This document shows positions 1-6,954 of a stretch of DNA of 11,065 nucleotides, in pieces; within the stretch, counting starts at the first letter, position 1; each line of letters starts with the position of its first letter. Below the pieces are notes generated by a model. That model saw nothing but the letters and a program-made list of their open reading frames with translations. It was not told the origin of the DNA and made no database searches. The translations under genes were made by a program, and so were the position numbers. Origin of the DNA: JAFGQJ01 sp964588525 (GTDB taxonomy: Bacteria > Spirochaetota > Spirochaetia > SZUA-6 > DRHE01); NCBI GenBank assembly GCA_964588525.1, contig CAZPQC010000125.1:1-11065 (forward strand). The letters run 5' to 3'.

Positions 1-2
1 AC

Positions 3-1286
3 GAGCAGCTTTACGGTGAATCCCTGGATGTCATCAGCCCGGACAAGGAAGAGATGGTGCGCCTGATCGCCTGCGAGCGCGAGCGTCTCGGCTTCACCAA
101 GGACCTCGATAGGGAGCAGTATTGGAAGAACTATCTGCTCGGTATCGGACGCAACAGTCTGGGCTATGATTTCTACAGGAATATCGAGGGATTCCGTCGT
201 TTCCTGGATCTGGAGGCGAAATTGCTGAACCCCGGTGCCGCGGAGCGTATTGCCGATATGGGGTGCGGCACGGGACTGCTGATCGAGGTGATGCTCCAGC
301 GTCTGCTCCCATCTGAGGCGGCTGCCGAACCGGTGGAGATCGTTGCCGTGGATCTGGTCGAGGACGCACTGGCAAAAACACGACTGAAGTGGGACAACCT
401 GTGCAAACGGCATCCCCGGCTGAAAAACCACTCGCTGCGGTTGATCAGAGCCGATTTGGAACCGAACCGACTCCTTCCCGTGAAAAAGCTGATCGAAAAC
501 CCGCATCTTGGTTTCGATTTCCTGCGCAACCGCATAGCGGGACTCCGGAATACAACGGTCGATCTGCTGAAACAAAAAAATTCCCTGGAGTTGATCGAAA
601 TCATACACGGCTGCGATATGACCGAGGAAAAACGGCGCTTTCTGGAAGATACGCTCAAAGACGGGCATCGCAGCGCCGTGATGGATTTGAACAGAGCCGC
701 CCGTTTCCTCAAACAGAAACTCACGGCCGAAGATCTGGCAGGGCGAGGCAGCGGTTTAAACCGTCCTGTTCCGCCTGAACTCTACGAAAGATTAAGTTGC
801 CAGGATCTCCGTTTTGATATGCTGAATTTTGGAAAAGTCGCCCATTACAGCCGGCCATCGTTTCCCGACCGATATTTCGACAAAATCGCCGCCAGTCTAT
901 TCATCTCCTACGTGTACAATCCGGACTTGATCCTCCAGGATTTTTATCGGATGCTAAGACCGGGAGGATTGTTGCTGGTCTCATCGATGAAGCCGGACAG
1001 TGATATCTCGACCCTGTTTACCGACTACATCAACGCGGTGCAGAGTTCGAATCCGACGTCTGCAGCCGGGGAAGAGCGGGAGGACAATCTGGCCGCTGCC
1101 CGAGCCATGCTGAACGAAGCCGCCGCCCTGTTCACCTTGGAGGAAGACGGCTATTTCCGGTTTTACGCAGAAGAGGAGTTGGCGGCAATGTTTGAAGCCG
1201 CAGGATTCGTCGATATACAAACCTACCGTTCTTTAGGAGATCCGGCACAGGCAGTCATCGCAACCGGCAAAAGATCTGACCAGTAA
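3..1286 (+). CDS. class I SAM-dependent methyltransferase (probably 5'-partial)
   Basis: Predicted to transfer a methyl group from S-adenosylmethionine to an unknown substrate in the cytoplasm. Numbered from the first ATG (position 54), the SAM-binding glycine-rich motif DMGCGTG is at residues 68-74, the ribose-binding acidic position is D100 (EIVAVDLVEDAL), and the late Rossmann strand with RMLRPGGLLLVSS is at 299-311. A stretch of about 120 residues (about 137-255), charged and predicted helical by eye, separates the first half of the fold from the second; it is longer than the usual methyltransferase core and may be a substrate cap. The frame stays open to the window edge and the 17 codons before ATG 54 read like normal protein, so the gene probably begins upstream; ATG 54 has only a too-close purine stretch before it. 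It is followed 35 bases later by an AMP ligase on the same strand, which suggests one operon. The class is clear; the substrate is unknown. Confidence 0.8.
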   Translation, partial: EQLYGESLDVISPDKEEMVRLIACERERLGFTKDLDREQYWKNYLLGIGRNSLGYDFYRNIEGFRRFLDLEAKLLNPGAAERIADMGCGTGLLIEVMLQRLLPSEAAAEPVEIVAVDLVEDALAKTRLKWDNLCKRHPRLKNHSLRLIRADLEPNRLLPVKKLIENPHLGFDFLRNRIAGLRNTTVDLLKQKNSLELIEIIHGCDMTEEKRRFLEDTLKDGHRSAVMDLNRAARFLKQKLTAEDLAGRGSGLNRPVPPELYERLSCQDLRFDMLNFGKVAHYSRPSFPDRYFDKIAASLFISYVYNPDLILQDFYRMLRPGGLLLVSSMKPDSDISTLFTDYINAVQSSNPTSAAGEEREDNLAAARAMLNEAAALFTLEEDGYFRFYAEEELAAMFEAAGFVDIQTYRSLGDPAQAVIATGKRSDQ

Positions 1287-1321
1287 TCAACCCTCCGAGA
1301 AGAAGAGGTTTCGAGTACTGA

Positions 1322-2728
1322 ATGCAGATTATCAACGAGGTTTTCAGCAATCTATCCTCGTGGGGCCGTCATCCCGTCCTTATCGAACCACGCCGGCACG
1401 GGGCCTCCCTGACGCTTTCGGCGGATGAGTTGCTGCGCAGAATCGATGAGCTTTCTCGGGCTTTGGGTGAATGGGGGATCAAGGAAAAAAGTCCGGTTCT
1501 CCTGATTTTGGAGAACTCGGTCGATTTTGTCGTTGCTTTTCTCGCGCTCCTGAACGTGAAGGCGGTACCGGCTCCGGTTAAACCGGAGTACCGGTACATG
1601 GAGCTGGAGGAGATATTCCACAACACCCGGCCTCAGGCTGTTGTTTGCGAGAGTTCTCATCTCGCTGTTGTCGATCAGTTCTGCCAACGGTCTGCAATCA
1701 TTGCCCGGGACAGCGGGGAGTTTAGTCTCAAAAAAGCTGCGTTTCCGGTGGATCCGCCCGTCGATCTCGGGAATGACACGGTTTCCATCAACTACACCTA
1801 TCGCGGCTACGGATACCCTTTGGGTGCCCTGCTGCCGGAACAGCAATACCTGCACGGGGCACGGGTGGTGCAGGACGAGCTCGCCGGTAGACCGGGAGAC
1901 GTCATGATGATTCTCCTACCTCTCACACACATTTTCCCGATGGTCTGCGGTCTGTTTCTCTGCCTGCTGTACCGCATTACCGCCCTGGTTGTAAGTACAT
2001 TGCATCCCCGTTTGATCTTCGAGTACATCGATCGCTATAGGGTCAACTACATGACTGCCGTTCCGGAGATCTACGAATTGCTGTGGAAATGCAGGGGCAT
2101 AGCCCTCGATCTCAGCTCCCTTCAGCTGCTTTTCTCCGGCGGCAGCCGTCTCTCCGACGAGCTGTACCACAACATTCACAAAGATTTCGGCGTCTACCTG
2201 GCGCATGGCTACGGTTTGACGGAATTCACCCCCGTAAGCCGGAACTCGGCGAATCACAACCGTGTGGGGACGGTGGGACCGATCTGCAACGGAGTTCGGG
2301 TGCGGATCGACCAACCCTCTGCGGAGGGTTTCGGGGAAATCCTGTTCGAAACGGAAGGAATGGCTCGGGGATATCTGAACCGGCCTGCGGAAACCAAGTC
2401 TGCCTTCCGTGACGGTTGGTTTCGAACCGGTGATATCGGTCGCATCGACAACGGCCACCTCGTTTTCCTGCGGGAGCGAAAAAACACCAGAAAAGTCAAC
2501 GGCAACATGGTAGATTTAGAGGAGGTGCGGAGAGCGTTACTCTCAATTCCAAGCATACATGAAGCTCACGTGACTTTCGAAAAAGGTAGAGTGTCTGCAG
2601 TAGTAGGAGATAGCGGCTCCAACCGACATCCAAATGTTATAGATATAATGAAACGAGAGTTGACAAGAAAAATTGCCAGCTACAAGATTCCCAAGAATAT
2701 ATCATTCGAGTACCGTAGACAGCTATAA
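1322..2728 (+). CDS. acyl-CoA synthetase-like AMP-dependent ligase, C-terminally short
   Basis: Member of the ANL (adenylate-forming) superfamily, which activates carboxylic acids as acyl-adenylates and loads them on CoA or a carrier protein. Visible motifs: the AMP-binding signature YGLTE at 297-301, WFRTGD at 366-371, and the hinge region RERKNTRKVNG at 384-394 preceding the small C-terminal domain. Two features are odd. The phosphate-binding loop, usually YTSGTTGxPKG, reads YTYRGYGYPLGA (158-169), without the usual Ser/Thr run or Lys. The protein stops at residue 468 shortly after SYKIPKNISF, before the PKTxxGKxxR segment whose lysine drives adenylation; family members are usually 500-550 residues. 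The last 100 bases or so are also AT-richer than the rest. ATG 1322 is preceded by AAGAGGT 12 bases upstream. A carrier protein 38 bases downstream is a natural acceptor. It may be a divergent active ligase, a thioesterification-only partner, or a decaying gene. Confidence 0.85.
   Translation: MQIINEVFSNLSSWGRHPVLIEPRRHGASLTLSADELLRRIDELSRALGEWGIKEKSPVLLILENSVDFVVAFLALLNVKAVPAPVKPEYRYMELEEIFHNTRPQAVVCESSHLAVVDQFCQRSAIIARDSGEFSLKKAAFPVDPPVDLGNDTVSINYTYRGYGYPLGALLPEQQYLHGARVVQDELAGRPGDVMMILLPLTHIFPMVCGLFLCLLYRITALVVSTLHPRLIFEYIDRYRVNYMTAVPEIYELLWKCRGIALDLSSLQLLFSGGSRLSDELYHNIHKDFGVYLAHGYGLTEFTPVSRNSANHNRVGTVGPICNGVRVRIDQPSAEGFGEILFETEGMARGYLNRPAETKSAFRDGWFRTGDIGRIDNGHLVFLRERKNTRKVNGNMVDLEEVRRALLSIPSIHEAHVTFEKGRVSAVVGDSGSNRHPNVIDIMKRELTRKIASYKIPKNISFEYRRQL
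1565..1597. repeat. imperfect inverted repeat inside the ligase gene
   Basis: The 33 bases form two arms around a single central A at 1580: 1565-1579 pairs with 1581-1597. The inner 8 bases CTCCGGTT pair with AACCGGAG, and the outer 7 bases GTACCGG pair with CCGGTAC, with a 2-base bulge at 1589-1590. It lies within codons for residues 82-92 of the ligase, so it may simply reflect the Pro/Val codons there, but as RNA it could fold into a strong stem early in the message. The loop would have to open beyond one base to be sterically possible. Confidence 0.6.
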
Positions 2729-2766
2729 AAAAAGGTGTGGCGAATTAACACTGAAAACGGAAAAAG

Positions 2767-3018
2767 GTGAACAAAGACGAGACAATTACGGAAATAAAGA
2801 AGATCGTTTCACAAATCACTCGTATCAACATCTCAGAGTTGAGCGATGAAGTTCGTGTTCGAGAGGAACTTGGTATTGACAGCCTGATGGCGATGGAGAT
2901 CGTAGCCTCATGCGAGAAGCGTTTCAGCATTTACATTGACGAAGAACAGGTGTTCAACATCGAGACTATTGGTGATTTTTATGACCTCATTGTGAAAGTC
3001 TGTGAAGAAAAAATCTAG
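2767..3018 (+). CDS. acyl carrier protein
   Basis: An 83-residue phosphopantetheine-binding carrier protein that would hold an acyl or similar chain as a thioester. The attachment motif GIDSLMAMEI is at residues 36-45, with Ser39 as the expected phosphopantetheine site; helix 1 (TITEIKKIVSQI) and the acidic C-terminal helix fit the ACP fold and length. The frame has a stop shortly upstream and no ATG, so GTG 2767 is the only reasonable start; GGAAA just before it is a weak ribosome-binding site. The gene sits between an AMP ligase and a radical SAM gene, and its last 17 bases overlap the latter. It is unlikely to be the housekeeping fatty-acid ACP, because it has no fab genes beside it and is less acidic and AT-richer than expected. 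It is better read as a dedicated carrier for this cluster. Confidence 0.88.
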   Translation: MNKDETITEIKKIVSQITRINISELSDEVRVREELGIDSLMAMEIVASCEKRFSIYIDEEQVFNIETIGDFYDLIVKVCEEKI

Positions 3019-4330
3019 TGAGTCGAAGTTGAAGATACTCCTCATTTCACCCGGCGGTACCTTTTTCTCTAAAAGACGTGATTTTGGGGAGTATGTCGAA
3101 AACTCACGGGAGATGCAGACAATCCTGCATTACTGGAGCGGTATCGGTGCTTCCCTTCCCACCATCGCTGGCGCTACACCAGGAGACGAGGAATTGCGGA
3201 TTATCGATGAAAATATTGAAGCAATTAACTTCAACGAATCGTGTGACCTCGTAGGAATTACGGCTATCACACAACAGACAAATCGAGCATATGAAATCGC
3301 CGATGAATTCCGGAAGCGTGGTCGCTACGTTGTGATGGGTGGGATCCATGCAACCGTACTCCCCGAAGAAGCGATGGAACATGTAGATACTGTCTTTGTT
3401 GGTGAGGGTGAAAACACCTGGCCGGTATTTATTCGTGACTTCAAGAATGGTAGTCCGAAAACAATCTACAAACAAACGGATTTCGCTCCGGTGAACCTCC
3501 AAAAATCCCCAATCCCTAGATACGACCTTATTGACCGATATACTTATCCCGTTGTTTGGTTGTTTGCCTCTCGAGGTTGTCCTCACGACTGCGAATTTTG
3601 CGCTGCCTCTAAAATCTATGGGAAAAAATACAAACACAAATCATCAGCTCAGGTGATAAGAGAAATAAACGACGTAAAAAATCGTTGGAAGTTCGCTCAA
3701 ATAGGATTTGCTGACGATAATTTGTTTCTGAACAAGAGTTTTTCCTTCGAACTTATCGAACAGTTCAAGGACATGAATTTCACCTGGTATGCACAGTCCG
3801 ACCTATCGGTCGCGCGAAATGTTGCCCTACTAAAAAAATTGCGTGCGGGTGGGTGCAGAATTCTGTTTATCGGATTTGAAAGTACCAATCCAGAGAATCT
3901 GACTAGCCTGAACGTCAATCGATGGAAGGCAACACAGTACCATGAATACACAAAATCTATTAATAGAATCCAAGAAAACGGGATTGGAATATACGGATCA
4001 TTTATATTGGGTTTAGATTACGATGACTCCACGGTTTTTCAAAATACTATAAAGTTTATAAATGAGAATAATCTGTTGGGAGCGCAAATTACTATTCTTA
4101 CACCTCTGCCCGGAAGCAGATTGCGAATGCGTCTGGAAAAAGAAAACAGGATCATATCCAATGATTGGCAGTTATACACCGGATGGAACGCGTTAATCAG
4201 GCACAAGAACCTGTCTCCTGAAGCGCTCGAAGATGGATTATTAGAAATCTACCACAACGTGTACAACCGGGATAACTACAGAAAACGTGCCGCCTATTTT
4301 CGGCGAATCTGCCAAAACCTCATAAATTAA
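3002..4330 (+). CDS. B12-binding domain radical SAM enzyme
   Basis: A 442-residue enzyme of the cobalamin-binding radical SAM superfamily. Such enzymes cleave SAM at a [4Fe-4S] cluster to make a radical, and with cobalamin can methylate unactivated carbons or build rings. The N-terminal Rossmann-like B12-binding region covers about residues 10-150 (LKILLISPGG; CDLVGITAITQQ; YVVMGGIHATVLPEEA; VFVGEGENTWP). It has no DxHxxG motif, as is common for base-off cobalamin binding in this class. The cluster ligands are C193, C197 and C200 in RGCPHDCEFC. Later barrel strands include GFADDNLFLN, RILFIGFES and GIYGSFILGLD, then ILTPLPGSRL. The start is GTG 3002: an in-frame stop at 2993 rules out an earlier start, and the 17-base overlap with the carrier-protein gene points to coupled translation. 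The substrate may be an acyl group on that carrier; this is inference. The family call is firm, the reaction unknown. Confidence 0.9.
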   Translation: MKKKSSESKLKILLISPGGTFFSKRRDFGEYVENSREMQTILHYWSGIGASLPTIAGATPGDEELRIIDENIEAINFNESCDLVGITAITQQTNRAYEIADEFRKRGRYVVMGGIHATVLPEEAMEHVDTVFVGEGENTWPVFIRDFKNGSPKTIYKQTDFAPVNLQKSPIPRYDLIDRYTYPVVWLFASRGCPHDCEFCAASKIYGKKYKHKSSAQVIREINDVKNRWKFAQIGFADDNLFLNKSFSFELIEQFKDMNFTWYAQSDLSVARNVALLKKLRAGGCRILFIGFESTNPENLTSLNVNRWKATQYHEYTKSINRIQENGIGIYGSFILGLDYDDSTVFQNTIKFINENNLLGAQITILTPLPGSRLRMRLEKENRIISNDWQLYTGWNALIRHKNLSPEALEDGLLEIYHNVYNRDNYRKRAAYFRRICQNLIN

Positions 4331-4340
4331 CAAAGACTCC

Positions 4341-4369
4341 TTGATCGCGACTACGGATTCATCTACCAT
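4341..4369 (+). promoter_or_regulatory. weak candidate sigma-70 promoter before the hybrid kinase gene
   Basis: TTGATC at 4341-4346 and TACCAT at 4364-4369, each matching 4 of 6 consensus bases, are separated by 17 bases. The 98-base gap 4331-4428 is the longest between these genes, which favours some independent transcription of the kinase gene. No rho-independent terminator is visible in the gap. Low certainty. Confidence 0.25.
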
Positions 4370-4428
4370 TTACCTACCCTAGGAATCATCACTGACAGAA
4401 CGACAAGGTAGCTGTTGGAGATAGATCT

Positions 4429-6954
4429 ATGAATGAAAGCCCTCAAATTCAAACCAACCTAAGACAAGAATTCGAAAAAGAGAGTAAGCAAAAAGCCATA
4501 GGCGACACGAAAACCGGTACGGTTGCTGCAAGTATAGCTTTTCCGATTTATAGTGTTTTAGACTATTTTGTATATCCAGATCACCATTTTGAGTTTCTAA
4601 TAATTCGTGCAGCGGTTATTCTCATTTGCATGTCTGTCTTTTGGCTGATGCATACAAAATTTGGAAAAACATATCCAAGAGAATTTGGTGTATTTGCCTA
4701 TATTATATGTTGTTTATCGATCGTTCTAATGGTCCACAGGGTCGGTGGGTATCAAAGTCCTTACTATGCTGGTGTAAACCTTGTTTTGATCATATTTCTG
4801 GCAATTCTGCCAATGGATCTACGCAGAACAATTGTTATCTGTGTTGTTGCATACGCAGCATATATAATACCAATCGTTGCTTTCCAATCGATTGATAATC
4901 TGGCCATCTTTCTCAACAATAACTTCTTCTTTCTGTCTACGATCATTCTTGTTATTCTCAGTTCTCATTTTGCCACAAATCTTCGTTTCAAGGAGTTCAG
5001 CGCCCGCTACAGTCTGGCCCAAGCCAACGAAGAATTGAAAAAACTGGACATTCTCAAGTCCCAATTCTTCGCCAATGTAAGTCATGAGGTCAGAACCCCC
5101 CTTACGTCGGTCATCAGCCCCATCCAGAGTCTGTACCAGGGTGATATGGGAGAGTTGATGCCGGGACAGGCCAGACTGATCAGCCAGATGTACAGGAACA
5201 GCCTCAAGCTCCTGGATATGATCAACCAGATGCTCGATTTTTCCAAATTCGAAGCCGGAAAGATGGAGCTGCGGCTGGGTCCGGTTGATCTGGACGAAAC
5301 AGTTCGGGATATCATAGCGGTGTTCGAGGATGTCACCGAGCGAAAAGGGATCAAGCTCCGCTACGTGCGGGAAGCAAATATCCGGCCGCTTTATCTCGAC
5401 ATCGACAAGCTCGAGCGCATCCTCATGAACCTGCTGCGCAATGCCATCAAGTTCACGGAGAGCGGCTCGATCACCTTACGAACCGGGAAAAAACAGGGAT
5501 TCATCGTGATCGATGTGGAAGACACCGGTATCGGCATCCCCCGGGACCATCTGCCCCATATCTTCAAGAGATTCCAGCAGGTGGACACCTCCAGTACTCG
5601 GAGATACGAAGGAACGGGTCTGGGTTTGACGATAGTCAAAGAAGCAATCGATCTGATGAAGGGTTCGATCGAAGTTTTCAGTGAGGAGGGCAAGGGCACC
5701 CGCTTCGTGATTCACCTTCCGGATAATCTGGACAAGCTGGCTCCGGTCGCGTTCCTCGAACGAAGAATGGATGAGCGGCGCAAGTTGAGCCTTACTTTCG
5801 GAGGTGAGGAGCGTAGAAAATTGAAACGGCGCAAGGAGGATCTGGCGAAAGTTTCGGTGGATGATCTGGCGTTGATCGAGAGAGAACTGTATCCCCTCGA
5901 GCCGACAGAGGAACCCGACGAGGGGCAAACGATTCGCGGTGAAATGACTCACAACGTTCTGCTGGTCGAGGACAACACGGATCTGCGCAACTACATCAGT
6001 AAGATGCTGAAACACTTCGGGCACGGTGTTCTCACCGCTGAGGACGGACTGGACGGCTGGCATCGGGCTCGAAACGAGCTCCCGGACATCATCGTTTCCG
6101 ATGTAATGATGCCGCGGATGGATGGCTTTGAGCTGGTGAGCAAGGTCAAATCGGAAGAGAATACCAAGCATATTCCAGTGATTCTCATCACCGCCAAACA
6201 CGAGCTGGATGCCAAGATCGAAGGTTTAAAAACGGGAGCAGACGACTATCTATCCAAACCCGTGAATATTCGGGAGCTGGATGCCCGGATTAAAAATCTT
6301 CTGACTATGAGGAAGTTCCAACTCGCCCTTGCCCGCACCGAGGAGCTGAAGACTCGAATGGAGGAGCTGAGCATGAGCTTCTCCCAGTCCATCGAAATCC
6401 GGGATTTCGAGACAGCCAAGCATTCCCGGGACGTATTGGCCCTGGGAACGATGATCGCCGAGGAGATAGGGCTGGAAGTAGATCAGGTTCTCCGGGATTC
6501 TCTGCTGCTCCACGATATCGGAAAACTCGGTATCCCCGACCGGATTCTACTGAAAGAGTCCAGTCTCTCCGAGGAGGAATGGACGGTAATGAAGACCCAC
6601 TCCGAACTCGGGGCAAATCTTCTGGGAAGTCATGAGTCGTACAAGGAGGTGAGCCGGATCGTGCTGGCCCATCAGGAGCATTTCGACGGGACGGGGTATC
6701 CGAACGGTCTGAAAGGCAAGGAGATACCCCTGAATGCCCGAATCATCGCCATTGCCGACGCGTATCACGCCATGACAAGTGACAGACCGTATCGGAAAGC
6801 CCTCTCGCCAGTTACTGCAGCCCGGGAGCTGCTGAACCACAGCGGGCACCAGTTTGATCCCACTCTGGTCAAGGCGTTCATAGATGGTCTCCTGAAAAAG
6901 CGGGAGATCAGCGAGAGCGACCTTCAAGCCGCCGAAATCGAGAAACGTTCATAA
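4429..6954 (+). CDS. membrane hybrid histidine kinase with receiver and HD-GYP domains
   Basis: An 841-residue signalling protein predicted to couple a membrane-sensed cue to breakdown of cyclic-di-GMP. Order: about six hydrophobic segments between residues 32 and 182; a short coiled stretch (195-212); a HisKA domain with phospho-acceptor H219 in SHEVRTPLT; a HATPase with N338, DTGIGIP (365-371) and GTGLGL (395-400); a basic linker (about 440-475); a receiver domain (508-625) with E514/D515, phospho-acceptor D558 and K610; and HD-GYP (about 650-825). HD-GYP residues equivalent to the known metal ligands are E661, H665, H695-D696, H724, H748 and D777, but the second His of the usual HHE is Q749 in HQEHFDGTGYP. 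There is no HPt domain, so H219 probably phosphorylates D558 directly. GGAG at 4417-4420 lies 8 bases before ATG 4429. The sensor-encoding part is AT-rich, whereas the rest is not. The architecture is certain; the ligand and the actual phosphodiesterase activity are not. Confidence 0.95.
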   Translation: MNESPQIQTNLRQEFEKESKQKAIGDTKTGTVAASIAFPIYSVLDYFVYPDHHFEFLIIRAAVILICMSVFWLMHTKFGKTYPREFGVFAYIICCLSIVLMVHRVGGYQSPYYAGVNLVLIIFLAILPMDLRRTIVICVVAYAAYIIPIVAFQSIDNLAIFLNNNFFFLSTIILVILSSHFATNLRFKEFSARYSLAQANEELKKLDILKSQFFANVSHEVRTPLTSVISPIQSLYQGDMGELMPGQARLISQMYRNSLKLLDMINQMLDFSKFEAGKMELRLGPVDLDETVRDIIAVFEDVTERKGIKLRYVREANIRPLYLDIDKLERILMNLLRNAIKFTESGSITLRTGKKQGFIVIDVEDTGIGIPRDHLPHIFKRFQQVDTSSTRRYEGTGLGLTIVKEAIDLMKGSIEVFSEEGKGTRFVIHLPDNLDKLAPVAFLERRMDERRKLSLTFGGEERRKLKRRKEDLAKVSVDDLALIERELYPLEPTEEPDEGQTIRGEMTHNVLLVEDNTDLRNYISKMLKHFGHGVLTAEDGLDGWHRARNELPDIIVSDVMMPRMDGFELVSKVKSEENTKHIPVILITAKHELDAKIEGLKTGADDYLSKPVNIRELDARIKNLLTMRKFQLALARTEELKTRMEELSMSFSQSIEIRDFETAKHSRDVLALGTMIAEEIGLEVDQVLRDSLLLHDIGKLGIPDRILLKESSLSEEEWTVMKTHSELGANLLGSHESYKEVSRIVLAHQEHFDGTGYPNGLKGKEIPLNARIIAIADAYHAMTSDRPYRKALSPVTAARELLNHSGHQFDPTLVKAFIDGLLKKREISESDLQAAEIEKRS

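Noticed and set aside
2700..2760. Frameshift at the A-run hiding the missing ligase C-terminus
   Set aside because: The three forward frames after the stop contain only short peptides without a convincing PKTxxGK motif (the nearest, IKKGVAN, is too weak), so a simple one-base repair does not restore the domain.
2767..3018. Housekeeping fatty-acid ACP (acpP)
   Set aside because: No fab genes are adjacent, the composition differs from the chromosome background, and it is coupled to a radical SAM gene.
5476..6201. Long open frame on the minus strand (about 240 codons)
   Set aside because: It is antisense to kinase and receiver coding sequence with clear motifs, and its translation shows no family features.
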